Shown here: positions 37,476 through 45,807 of the stretch, one piece after another
Numbering within the stretch: position 1 is the stretch's first letter
Layout: each line of letters starts with the position of its first letter
NCBI RefSeq assembly: GCF_000717875.1
Contig: NZ_JOCT01000001.1
Span: forward strand, 372,001-436,000
Length of the DNA stretch: 64,000 bases
Direction of reading: 5' to 3'
DNA from: Streptomyces sp. NRRL S-455
GTDB taxonomy: Bacteria; Actinomycetota; Actinomycetes; Streptomycetales; Streptomycetaceae
Made by a program: the position numbers and the translations under genes
Notes under the pieces: model-generated
Told to the model about the DNA's origin: nothing
The model's input: the letters and a program-made list of their open reading frames with translations, nothing else
Database searches by the model: none

Positions 37476-38426
37476 ATGGATCACAGCGGGCACGGCACGA
37501 CCATGGATCTGCCGCCGTTCACGCTGGGGCGAGGGCTGGAATGGTCGGCCGACCCGTTCTTTCTCATCGCCTGCCTGGTCGGGCTGGCACTGTACGGGTG
37601 GGGTGTCGTGCGGCTGGTGCGGCGCGGGGACAAGTGGCCCGTCGGGCGGACGGCCGCCTTCGTCGGCGGTGTGCTCAGCATCATGCTCATGATGTGCACC
37701 CAGCTGAACGACTACGGCATGGTCATGTTCAGCGTGCACATGGTGCAGCACATGGTGATCAGCATGGTGTCGCCGATCCTGATCCTGCTCGGCGCGCCGA
37801 TCACGCTGGCGCTGCGGGCGCTGCCGACAGCGGGCCGCGGCCGCAAGGGCCCCCGCGAGCTGCTGCTGATGTTCCTGCACAGCCGGTACATGCGGATCGT
37901 CACGCACCCGGCGTTCACGATCCCGCTGTTCATCGCGAGCCTGTACGGGCTGTACTTCACGCCGCTCTTCGACACCCTGATGGGCTCCAAGGCGGGGCAC
38001 ATCGCGATGATGGTGCACTTCCTCGCCGTCGGCCTGGTGTTCTTCTGGCCGATCATGGGCGTGGACCCCGGCCCGCACCGGCCGGGCTACCTGATGCGGA
38101 TGCTGGAGCTGTTCGCCGGCATGCCCTTCCACGCCTTCTTCGGCATCGCGCTGATGATGGCGTCCGAGCCGATGGTCGAGTCGTTCAGGAACCCGCCCGC
38201 CTCGCTCGGCATCGAGGCGCTCGCCGACCAGAACGCCGCGGGCGGCATCGCCTGGGCGTTCAGCGAGATCCCGTCCGTGCTGGTGCTGATCGCGCTCCTG
38301 TTCCAGTGGTACGCCTCGGAGCAGCGGCAGGCCAGGCGGAAGGACCGGGCCGCCGAGCGGGACGGGGACAAGGAACTCGAGGCGTACAACGCCTATCTGG
38401 CCTCCCTGGACGCGCGGGGGCGCTGA
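37476..38426 (+). CDS. ctaG: Cytochrome c oxidase assembly protein, CtaG/caa3 type
   Basis: The 316-residue protein has about seven transmembrane helices and the histidine-rich pattern of the caa3_CtaG family (MVMFSVHMVQHMVISMV, GHIAMMVHFLAVGLVFFW, GMPFHAFFGIALMM), implicated in copper insertion into cytochrome oxidase. ATG 37476 is 8 bases behind AGGAG; an upstream ATG at 37440 would add a His-containing head. The tail (RQARRKDRAAERDGDKE) is charged. Confidence 0.88.
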   Translation: MDHSGHGTTMDLPPFTLGRGLEWSADPFFLIACLVGLALYGWGVVRLVRRGDKWPVGRTAAFVGGVLSIMLMMCTQLNDYGMVMFSVHMVQHMVISMVSPILILLGAPITLALRALPTAGRGRKGPRELLLMFLHSRYMRIVTHPAFTIPLFIASLYGLYFTPLFDTLMGSKAGHIAMMVHFLAVGLVFFWPIMGVDPGPHRPGYLMRMLELFAGMPFHAFFGIALMMASEPMVESFRNPPASLGIEALADQNAAGGIAWAFSEIPSVLVLIALLFQWYASEQRQARRKDRAAERDGDKELEAYNAYLASLDARGR

Positions 38427-38506
38427 AAGCCACTGCCGCACGGGCCGTGCGCGCGGGGCGTCCGACGGGCACCATGGAGGGGACAGAACCCGAGGAGGGT
38501 GTTGCG

Positions 38507-38686
38507 ATGCCCGGTTCCACGAACGGTTCGAACTCGACGAAGACCATGGGAGTGCTCACCGTCGGCGGTCTCGTCATGGTGACGGCGTACACGGTGGCGC
38601 TCGGGAGCAACGGGTGGCTGTGGTTCGGCTGGGTCGTCCTGGGCCTGATCACTCTCGGGATGGTGGTGACCACGAAGAGCACCTGA
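38507..38686 (+). CDS. Small two-helix membrane protein
   Basis: This 59-residue product has two hydrophobic helices (VLTVGGLVMVTAYTVAL, WFGWVVLGLITLGMVV). It follows ctaG by 80 bases on the same strand, with GAGGAGGG before ATG 38507. It may be associated with cytochrome oxidase assembly; function is unknown. Confidence 0.65.
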   Translation: MPGSTNGSNSTKTMGVLTVGGLVMVTAYTVALGSNGWLWFGWVVLGLITLGMVVTTKST

Positions 38687-38690
38687 CGGC

Positions 38691-39905
38691 TCACTCCCGG
38701 GTCAGCCGGCCCGCCAGGTGCACGCCCGGCTGGTACTTGGGGATCCGGACGGTGATCTTCATTCCGGCGCCCGTGGCGGTCTCGATGACGAGGCCGTAGT
38801 CGTCGCCGTAGACCTGGCGGAGCCGGTCGTCGACATTGGAGAGTCCGATGCCGCCCGAGGGGCTGACCTCGCGGGCGAGGATGCGGCGCAGCAGGGCGGG
38901 GTCCATTCCGGCGCCGTCGTCCTCGATGACGACGAGGGCCTCGGCGCCCGTGTCCTGGGCGGTGATCTGGATGCGGCACTTGCCCGAGGACACGGCCTTG
39001 CCCTCCAGGCCGTGTTTGACGGCGTTCTCGACGAGCGGCTGGAGACAGAGGAAGGGCAGGGCGACCGGCAGCACCTCCGGGGCGATCTGGAGGGTGACGG
39101 ACAGGCGGTCGCCGAAGCGGGCCCGCACCAGCGCCAGGTAGTGGTCGATGGCGTGGAGTTCGTCGGCGAGGGTGGTGAAGTCCCCGTGCCGGCGGAACGA
39201 GTAGCGGGTGAAGTCGGCGAACTCCAGGAGCAGTTCGCGGGCGCGCTCGGGGTCGGTGCGGACGAACGAGGCGATCACCGCGAGCGAGTTGAAGATGAAG
39301 TGCGGCGATATCTGGGCCCGCAGCGCCTTGATCTCGGCCTCGATGAGGCGGGTGCGGGACTGGTCGAGATCCGCCAGTTCCAGTTGGACCGAGACCCAGC
39401 GGGCGACCTCCCCGGCGGCCCGGACGAGCACGGCCGATTCGCGGGGTGCGCAGGCGACCAGGGCGCCGTGTACCCGGTCGTCGACGGTGAGCGGGGCGAC
39501 GACCGCCCAGCGCACCGAGCAGTCGAGGATGTCGCAGGTGAGGGCGAAGGCCTCGCCGCGGCCGGTTTCCAGGGAGCCGGACAGGCGTTCCATGATCTCG
39601 GTGCGGTGGTGGGAGCCGTCGCCGTCCCAGACGAGGACCTGTTTGCGGTCGGTGAGGCAGAGGGCGTCGGTGCCGAGCAGGGAGCGGAGTTTGCGGGCGG
39701 ACTTGCGGGCCGTCTCCTCCGTCAGTCCGGCCCGCAGCGGGGGCGCGGCGAGCGATGCGGTGTGCAGGGTCTCGAAGGTGGCGTGCTCGACGGGGGTGCC
39801 GAGGCCGCCCAGGCTCTTGGGGCGGGCCGTGCGCCGGCCGAGCCAGATCCCCACGGCGAGCACCGGGAGGACGGCGACGCACAGGCCCGCCAGGAATTCG
39901 CTCAT
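38691..39905 (-). CDS. LytS/YehU-type sensor histidine kinase
   Basis: The 404-residue kinase has one N-terminal membrane helix, a GAF-like middle, the LytS-type His motif QISPHFIFNSLAVIASFV (His202), and a HATPase domain (LPFLCLQPLVENAVKHGLEG, EDDGAGMDP, GGIGLSNVDDRLRQVYG). ATG 39905 overlaps the symporter stop (ATGA). With the LytTR regulator at the head of the operon it forms a two-component system. The stimulus may be the substrate of the co-encoded symporter. Confidence 0.92.
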   Translation of the reverse strand: MSEFLAGLCVAVLPVLAVGIWLGRRTARPKSLGGLGTPVEHATFETLHTASLAAPPLRAGLTEETARKSARKLRSLLGTDALCLTDRKQVLVWDGDGSHHRTEIMERLSGSLETGRGEAFALTCDILDCSVRWAVVAPLTVDDRVHGALVACAPRESAVLVRAAGEVARWVSVQLELADLDQSRTRLIEAEIKALRAQISPHFIFNSLAVIASFVRTDPERARELLLEFADFTRYSFRRHGDFTTLADELHAIDHYLALVRARFGDRLSVTLQIAPEVLPVALPFLCLQPLVENAVKHGLEGKAVSSGKCRIQITAQDTGAEALVVIEDDGAGMDPALLRRILAREVSPSGGIGLSNVDDRLRQVYGDDYGLVIETATGAGMKITVRIPKYQPGVHLAGRLTRE

Positions 39906-41620
39906 GCCGTCGTCACCTCCGTGCGCAGTTCCTCGGGCAGGTGGAACCGGGCCAGGACCGCCGCCGTGCCCGGCGGTACCCGGCCGGGGGTGGCCAGGGA
40001 GACAAGGATCATGGTGAGGAAGCCCAGCGGCACCGACCAGAGCGCGGGCCAGGCGAGCAGGGCGTGCAGGGCAGCGCCCTCGCCCGGGTAGCCCGCCATG
40101 GTCGCGGCGACGGCGAGCAGCGCCGAGCCGCCGCCGACCAGCATCCCGGCGGCGGCGCCGGGCGGGGTGAGCCGGCGCCACCAGATGCCGAGGACGAGCA
40201 GCGGGCAGAACGAGGAGGCGGACACGGCGAAGGCGAGCCCCACGGCGTCGGCGACCGGGAGCCCGCCGACCAGGACGCTCGCCGCGAGGGGCATGGACAT
40301 GGCAAGGACGGTCCCGAGCCGGAAATGCCGTACGCCGCGCGAGGGCAGCACGTCCTGGGTGAGGACGCCCGCGACCGCCATGGTCAGCCCCGAGGCCGTG
40401 GACAGGAACGCGGCGAAGGCGCCGCCCGCCACCAGCGCGCCCAGCAGGTCACCGCCCACTCCCCCGATCATGCGGTCGGGCAGCAGGAGGACGGCGGCGT
40501 CCGTGTCGCCGGTGAGGGTGAGCTCGGGGGCGTAGAGGCGGCCGAGCGCGCCGTAGACGGGCGGCAGCAGGTAGAAGGCGCCGACCAGGCCGAGGACCGC
40601 GACGGTGGTGCGGCGGGCGGCGACACCGTGCGGGCTGGTGTAGAAGCGGACCACGACGTGCGGCAGGCCCATGGTGCCGAGGAACGTGGCGAGGATCAGG
40701 CCGTACGTGGCGTACAGCGGGCGTTCCTCGCGGCTTGCGGCCTGTGAGGGCGACAGGTCGCCGCCACCGCTGCGCTCGGCCTTGGGAACGGTCGCTCCAG
40801 CGGCGAAGGTGAGCCGGGTGCCCTGTTCGATGTGGTGGGTGCCGGCGGGGAGTTCGAGGCGGGTGCCGGTGTGCGTGCGGCCGTCGACGGTGCCGTTCAC
40901 CGTGACGGTCAGCGGCCCGTCCAGCTTCAGGTCGACGCTCTCGCCGACGCGGACGACGCGCTGCTCCCGGAAGGCGGCCGGTTCGTCGAAGGCGTGGCGG
41001 GGCGCGCCGTCGCTCTGCCAGGCAAGCACCAGGAAGAGGGCCGGGACGAGCAGGGCGGTGAGCTTCAGCCAGTACTGGAAGGCCTGGACGAAGGTGATGC
41101 TGCGCATGCCGCCGGCGGCGACGGTGGCGGTGACGACGACGGCGACGATCACTCCGCCGAGCCAGTCGGGCGCCCCCGTCAGCACGGTCAGGGTCAGTCC
41201 GGCGCCCTGGAGCTGGGGCAGCAGGTACAGCCAGCCGACGCCGACGACGAAGGCACCGGCGAGCCGCCGTACGGCCGGGGAGCCGAGGCGGGCCTCGGCG
41301 AAGTCGGGCAGCGTGTAGGCGCCGGAACGGCGCAGCGGGGCGGCGACGAAGAGCAGCAGGACCAGGTAGCCGGCGGTGTAGCCGACCGGGTACCAGAGCA
41401 TGTCCGGGCCCTGCACCAGGACCAGTCCGGCGATGCCCAGGAAGGAGGCGGCGGAGAGGTACTCGCCGCTGATGGCGGCGGCGTTGAGGCGGGGGCCCAC
41501 GGTGCGGGAGGCGACGTAGAAGTCGGAGGTGGTGCGGGAGATGCGCAGGCCGAAGGCGCCGACCAGAACGGTCGCGACGACGACCAGGGCGACGGCAGGG
41601 ACGGCGTAGCTGGAGTTCAT
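39902..41620 (-). CDS. Sodium:solute symporter (SSS family, acetate-permease-like)
   Basis: The 572-residue transporter has about 13 transmembrane helices and the SSS family signature (GPRLNAAAISGEYLSAASFL, GGMRSITFVQAFQYWLK). A soluble insertion of about 100 residues with strand pattern (VRVGESVDLKLDGPLTVTVN) separates helices 6 and 7, as in actinobacterial ActP/MctC-type monocarboxylate carriers. It follows a DUF485-like gene, the usual partner of acetate permeases. Confidence 0.9.
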   Translation of the reverse strand: MNSSYAVPAVALVVVATVLVGAFGLRISRTTSDFYVASRTVGPRLNAAAISGEYLSAASFLGIAGLVLVQGPDMLWYPVGYTAGYLVLLLFVAAPLRRSGAYTLPDFAEARLGSPAVRRLAGAFVVGVGWLYLLPQLQGAGLTLTVLTGAPDWLGGVIVAVVVTATVAAGGMRSITFVQAFQYWLKLTALLVPALFLVLAWQSDGAPRHAFDEPAAFREQRVVRVGESVDLKLDGPLTVTVNGTVDGRTHTGTRLELPAGTHHIEQGTRLTFAAGATVPKAERSGGGDLSPSQAASREERPLYATYGLILATFLGTMGLPHVVVRFYTSPHGVAARRTTVAVLGLVGAFYLLPPVYGALGRLYAPELTLTGDTDAAVLLLPDRMIGGVGGDLLGALVAGGAFAAFLSTASGLTMAVAGVLTQDVLPSRGVRHFRLGTVLAMSMPLAASVLVGGLPVADAVGLAFAVSASSFCPLLVLGIWWRRLTPPGAAAGMLVGGGSALLAVAATMAGYPGEGAALHALLAWPALWSVPLGFLTMILVSLATPGRVPPGTAAVLARFHLPEELRTEVTTA

Positions 41621-41629
41621 CGGCGTGCT

Positions 41630-42031
41630 TCAGCGGTCTTCGACGAGGCGTACGAAGTCGCGTTCGTTGCGTTCGGCGCGGCGGACGTACCAGCGGGCGA
41701 GCAGGACCAGGGGGGCGTAGAGGCCGAAGCCGAGGACGGCCCATTCGAGGCGGTCGGCGTCCGGCATCGCCGCGAACAGCAGGGGCAGCGGGCCGACGAG
41801 GAGGCCGAGGACCGCGAACACGGCCAGGGCGGCGCGCAGTTGGGTGCGCATCAGGGAGCGGACGTAGGTGTGGCCGAGGGTGGTCTGTTCGTCGATCTCG
41901 GTGCGCGGGCGGTAGTACCCGGAGGCCTGGGGGTACCGCCCGCGCGAGCGATGCCGAGCGTGGGGGAGGGTGCGGCGGGGCGGGCCGGTGACGACGACAC
42001 GGCGTTCGGCGGGGTCCTGGGGCACCGTCAC
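41630..42031 (-). CDS. Small membrane protein of the DUF485 type, partner of the symporter
   Basis: The 133-residue protein has two membrane helices (LRAALAVFAVLGLLVGPLPLL, VLGFGLYAPLVLLARWY) and a basic end. DUF485-type proteins precede acetate permeases in many bacteria. The first 45 residues are unusual: residues about 22-36 (LPHARHRSRGRYPQA) are encoded by a GC-rich element of the type dispersed in Streptomyces genomes. GTG 42031 overlaps the regulator stop. Confidence 0.75.
   Translation of the reverse strand: MTVPQDPAERRVVVTGPPRRTLPHARHRSRGRYPQASGYYRPRTEIDEQTTLGHTYVRSLMRTQLRAALAVFAVLGLLVGPLPLLFAAMPDADRLEWAVLGFGLYAPLVLLARWYVRRAERNERDFVRLVEDR
41926..41969. repeat. Dispersed GC-rich element inside the DUF485-like gene
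   Basis: The stretch GGGGGTACCGCCCGCGCGAG...GAGCGTGGGGGAG has the look of the short repeat often seen between Streptomyces genes, here translated in frame. Recognition is from memory; no second copy was found in this window. Confidence 0.45.
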
Positions 42032-42777
42032 GGCCTCCTCATGAGCAGGTCGCGCAGTTCGCGGGTGTGGCGCCGGCTGACCTGGAGTTCCTCGGCGCCG
42101 ACGAGGACGCTGACGGTGCCCGCGTCGAGGCGGAGTTCGCCGATGTGGCGCAGGGCGACGAGGTGGCGGCGGTGGATACGGACGAAACCACGGGAGCGCC
42201 AGCGCTCCTCGAGGGTGGACAACGGGATGCGGACCAGGTGGCTCCCCTTGTCGGTGTGCAGGCGGGCGTAGTCACCCTGGGCCTCGACGTGGGTGATGTC
42301 GTCGACGGCGACGAAACGGGTCACGCCGCCGAGCTCGACCGGTATGTGGTCGGGGTCGGGCTCGCTCACGGGTATGCGGGGCGTCGTGCCGCGCAGCTCG
42401 GCCGCACGTCGAACAGCCTCGGCCAGGCGCTCCTTGCGGACGGGCTTGAGGAGGTAGTCGACGGCCTTGAGGTCGAAGGCCTGCACGGCGAAGTCCTCGT
42501 GGGCGGTGACGAACACGACGAGCGGCGGCCGGGCGAACCCGGTGAGCAGCCGGGCCAGGTCGAGCCCGTCGAGGCCCGGCATCTGGATGTCGAGGAAGAC
42601 GACGTCGATCGCCTCGGGCCCGCCCGGGCCGGACTCCAGGGCGCGGTTGATGCGGCGCAGCGCCTCGGTCGCGTCGCCGGCGCCCTCCGCGCTGCCGATC
42701 CGGGGGTCGGCCTGCAGCAGGTAGAGCAGTTCCTCGAGCGAGGGGCGTTCGTCGTCGACAGCCAGGGCGCGCAGCAT
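42028..42777 (-). CDS. LytTR-family response regulator
   Basis: The 249-residue protein has a receiver domain (AVDDERPSLEELLYLL; phospho-acceptor Asp63 in VVFLDIQMPGLDG; Lys in DYLLKPVRKERL) and a LytTR DNA-binding domain (FVAVDDITHVEAQGDYARLH, RSRGFVRIHRRHLVALRHI). It heads the four-gene operon regulator-DUF485-symporter-kinase. By analogy with LytS/YehU systems it may control uptake of a carboxylate such as pyruvate. Confidence 0.93.
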   Translation of the reverse strand: MLRALAVDDERPSLEELLYLLQADPRIGSAEGAGDATEALRRINRALESGPGGPEAIDVVFLDIQMPGLDGLDLARLLTGFARPPLVVFVTAHEDFAVQAFDLKAVDYLLKPVRKERLAEAVRRAAELRGTTPRIPVSEPDPDHIPVELGGVTRFVAVDDITHVEAQGDYARLHTDKGSHLVRIPLSTLEERWRSRGFVRIHRRHLVALRHIGELRLDAGTVSVLVGAEELQVSRRHTRELRDLLMRRP

Positions 42778-42899
42778 GAAATCGGAGTCTAGGGGCGATC
42801 AGCGCGTCTGGACACGTGCCGGGAGTGGACGTCCACACCGGACACGGTGCCCGGGCCGGGCCGGGCGCGAGCCGGGATGCCGGTGGATACAGTGCCCGC

Positions 42900-43385
42900 A
42901 TGAACAGCAGGCCCACGCCATTCGACGATCTCGACCGGAAGATCATCAACGCGTTGATGGCGAACGCCAGGACGTCGTTCGCCGAGATCGGCACGGCGAT
43001 CGGGCTGTCGGCCACGGCGGTCAAGCGCCGGGTCGACCGGCTGCGGGAGACAGGCGTGATCACCGGGTTCACGGCGACGGTGAAGCCGTCCGCGCTGGGC
43101 TGGCGCACGGAGGCCTACGTCGAGGTGTACTGCGAGGGCGCGGCCCCGCCGCGACGGCTGGCGGAGGTCGTGCGCGACTACCCGGAGATCACCGCGGCGA
43201 TGACCGTGACCGGCGGTGCGGACGCGCTGCTGCACGTGCGGGCCCGGGACGTGGAGCACTTCGAGGAGGTGCTGGAGCGGATCCGCCAGGAGCCGTTCAT
43301 CAGGAAGACGATCAGCGTGATGGTGCTGTCCCACCTGCTTCCGGAGAGTCCGGAGGCGGGCGCCAGCCAGCCCGCGCCGGAGTAG
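42900..43385 (+). CDS. Lrp/AsnC-family transcriptional regulator
   Basis: The 161-residue protein has the AsnC helix-turn-helix (DLDRKIINALMANARTSFAE, LSATAVKRRVDRLRETGVI) and a RAM ligand-binding domain (TAAMTVTGGADALLHVRARD). A -10-like TACAGT at 42888-42893 ends 6 bases before ATG 42900, suggesting leaderless translation. It probably senses arginine or ornithine and controls the ddaH-rocD pair 157 bases downstream. Confidence 0.9.
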   Translation: MNSRPTPFDDLDRKIINALMANARTSFAEIGTAIGLSATAVKRRVDRLRETGVITGFTATVKPSALGWRTEAYVEVYCEGAAPPRRLAEVVRDYPEITAAMTVTGGADALLHVRARDVEHFEEVLERIRQEPFIRKTISVMVLSHLLPESPEAGASQPAPE

Positions 43386-43464
43386 TTCCCGCCCGCACGC
43401 AGCGTACGTGCGCCCGACAGCCCGAAGACGCAGCATTCCTGCGCCGACGCGCAACTGATGATTC

Positions 43465-43494
43465 TTGTCGGCCACCTCCGGCACTTCCTACCTT
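43465..43494 (+). promoter_or_regulatory. Promoter of ddaH-rocD
   Basis: TTGTCG (43465-43470) and TACCTT (43489-43494) are 18 bases apart, about 50 bases before GTG 43543. The Lrp-type regulator probably acts nearby. Confidence 0.5.
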
Positions 43495-43542
43495 GGTGTC
43501 AACACCCCGTCACAGTACGTGAGGAAGCGGAGGGACCCCTCT

Positions 43543-44364
43543 GTGCCCGACTCCCGTGTGCCGCGCCGGCGGCGCTACCTCGTCTGCGAACCCAGACACT
43601 TCGCCGTGCAGTACGCGATCAACCCCTGGATGCGTCCCGGCGAACCCGTCGACGTCATCCGCGCGCTGGACCAGTGGCAGGCACTGGTCGACACCTATCA
43701 GGCGCACGGCCATACCGTGGACACTGTGCAACCCGTTCCCGGCCTGCCCGACATGGTCTTCGCCGCGAACGCGGCGGTCGTCGTCGACGGCCGCGTCTTC
43801 GGCTCGCTCTTCCACGCCCCCGAACGCCGTCCCGAGTCCGTGCCGTACGAGGCCTGGTTCAAGTCGGAGGGCTACGAGGTCCACCACCCCGAGGGGGTGT
43901 GCGAGGGCGAGGGCGACGTGGTGCCGGCCGGTCGCTGGATCCTCGCCGGGACGGGCTTCCGCACCACCCGGGAGGCCCACAGTGAGGTGCAGGAGTACTT
44001 CGGGACGCCGGTGATCAGCCTGACGCTGGTGGATCCGTACTTCTACCACCTGGACACGGCGCTGTTCGTCCTCGACGAGGAGAATGTGGCCTACTACCCC
44101 GAGGCGTTCTCGCCGGGCAGCCGCGAGGTGCTGGCCCGGCTGTACCCGGACGCGGTGCTCGCCACCCGCGAGGACGCGATGGCGTTCGGGCTCAACTCCG
44201 TCTCCGACGGGCGCCATGTGTTCATCTCGCCGGGGGCGACGGGCCTGGCCGGGCGGCTCGCCGAGCGTGGCTACGTCCCCGTCCCCGTCGACATGTCCGA
44301 GTTCCACAAGGCCGGTGGCGGCATCAAGTGCTGCACCCAGGAGATCCGGGAGACCCGCTCATGA
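43543..44364 (+). CDS. ddaH: Dimethylarginine dimethylaminohydrolase
   Basis: The 273-residue pentein-fold enzyme hydrolyses methylated arginine to citrulline and methylamine. Landmarks are PDMVFAANAAVVVDG, the acidic EGEGDVVPAG, the catalytic His169 in YFYHLDTAL and the nucleophilic Cys in GGGIKCCTQEIR. GTG 43543 lies 8 bases behind GGAGGG. It is coupled to rocD (ATGA), so the pair would feed citrulline/ornithine carbon to glutamate semialdehyde. A plain arginine-deiminase-like activity is the alternative. Confidence 0.88.
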   Translation: MPDSRVPRRRRYLVCEPRHFAVQYAINPWMRPGEPVDVIRALDQWQALVDTYQAHGHTVDTVQPVPGLPDMVFAANAAVVVDGRVFGSLFHAPERRPESVPYEAWFKSEGYEVHHPEGVCEGEGDVVPAGRWILAGTGFRTTREAHSEVQEYFGTPVISLTLVDPYFYHLDTALFVLDEENVAYYPEAFSPGSREVLARLYPDAVLATREDAMAFGLNSVSDGRHVFISPGATGLAGRLAERGYVPVPVDMSEFHKAGGGIKCCTQEIRETRS

Positions 44365-45581
44365 CCGCACCCGCCCGCACCACCCGTGGCTCCGAGGAGC
44401 TCATCCGCGCGGAGGAGCCGGTCCTCGCGCACAACTACCACCCGCTGCCCGTGGTCGTCGCCCGGGCCGAGGGCAGCTGGGTGGAGGACGTCGAGGGGCG
44501 GCGCTACCTCGACATGCTGGCCGGCTACTCGGCCCTCAACTTCGGCCACCGGCACCCGGCACTGATCGAGGCGGCCCACCGCCAGCTCGACCGGCTGACC
44601 CTCACCTCGCGCGCCTTCCACAACGACCGGCTCGCCGAGTTCGCCGAACGGCTGGCGGCGCTGACCGGCACGGACATGGTGCTGCCCATGAACACCGGCG
44701 CGGAGGCGGTGGAGAGCGGGGTGAAGGTGGCCCGCAAGTGGGCCTACGACGTCAAGGGCGTCCCGGCCGACCGGGCGACGATCGTGGTCGCGGCGGACAA
44801 CTTCCACGGCCGTACGACGACGATCGTGAGCTTCTCCACGGACGAGACGGCGCGAGCGGGCTTCGGCCCCTTCACACCGGGCTTCCGGATCGTGCCGTAC
44901 AACGACCTGGCCGCACTGGAGGCGGCGGTCGACGAGACCACCGCGGCGGTGCTGATCGAACCGGTCCAGGGTGAGGCGGGGGTGGTCATCCCGGACGACG
45001 GCTACCTGGCCGGGGTGCGGGAGCTGACCCGCCGCGAGGGCTGCCTGTTCATCGCGGACGAGATCCAGTCCGGACTCGGCCGGACGGGCCGCACGCTGGC
45101 GGTCGAGCACGAGTCGGTGGTGCCGGACGTGCTGCTGCTGGGCAAGGCGCTGGGCGGCGGGATCGTGCCGGTGTCCGCGGTGGTCGGGCGCCGGGAGGTG
45201 CTCGGGGTGCTGCACCCCGGGGAGCACGGGTCGACCTTCGGCGGCAACCCGCTGGCGGCCGCGGTCGGCACGGCGGTCGTCGAACTGCTGGAGACGGGCG
45301 AGTTCCAGCGGCGCGCGACCGAACTGGGTGTGCTCCTCCGGGAGGGCCTGACCCGGCTGGTCGGCAAGGGCGTCGTGGGCTTCCGTTCCCGGGGCCTGTG
45401 GGCGGGCGTCGACATCGATCCGGCGATCGGCACGGGCCGCGAGATCAGCGAACGCCTCATGCGGGAGGGAGTCCTGGTCAAGGACACCCACGGCTCGACC
45501 ATCCGGCTGGCCCCACCGCTCACCATCACCGGTGACGAGCTGGTGGGGGCCCTGGGGTCACTGGAGAAGGTCCTGGGCTGA
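44361..45581 (+). CDS. rocD: Ornithine aminotransferase
   Basis: The 406-residue class III PLP enzyme converts ornithine to glutamate semialdehyde. PLP lysine is Lys262 in LLLGKALGGGIVPVSAVV, with FIADEIQSGLGRTG preceding. N-terminal HNYHPLPVVVARAEG is typical of ornithine aminotransferase. It overlaps ddaH by 4 bases and ends before a strong hairpin. Confidence 0.95.
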   Translation: MTAPARTTRGSEELIRAEEPVLAHNYHPLPVVVARAEGSWVEDVEGRRYLDMLAGYSALNFGHRHPALIEAAHRQLDRLTLTSRAFHNDRLAEFAERLAALTGTDMVLPMNTGAEAVESGVKVARKWAYDVKGVPADRATIVVAADNFHGRTTTIVSFSTDETARAGFGPFTPGFRIVPYNDLAALEAAVDETTAAVLIEPVQGEAGVVIPDDGYLAGVRELTRREGCLFIADEIQSGLGRTGRTLAVEHESVVPDVLLLGKALGGGIVPVSAVVGRREVLGVLHPGEHGSTFGGNPLAAAVGTAVVELLETGEFQRRATELGVLLREGLTRLVGKGVVGFRSRGLWAGVDIDPAIGTGREISERLMREGVLVKDTHGSTIRLAPPLTITGDELVGALGSLEKVLG

Positions 45582-45597
45582 GGAGGGAGCCCCGGCC

Positions 45598-45627
45598 GGG
45601 GGCCGGTCCGGCTCCGGGCCGGCCCCC
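45598..45627 (+). terminator. Terminator after rocD
   Basis: GGGGGCCGG (45598-45606) pairs with CCGGCCCCC (45619-45627), 17 bases past the rocD stop. The rest of the gap to 45807 shows nothing else clear. Confidence 0.7.
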
Positions 45628-45807
45628 GCGCACGATGCGCGCGAGCCACACCGGCCAACCCAGCCTGCCCGGGCCGCCTCCTGCCGAACTGACGGGAAGA
45701 CCATCCGGGCCGAGCGGTCCCCGACGGGCTGTTGGAGCGAGGCCGGAGCCGGGTTGCCCCGTACCGTGGGAAAATGGTCTGATCCCGGCACTGGTGAGGC
45801 GACGGCC

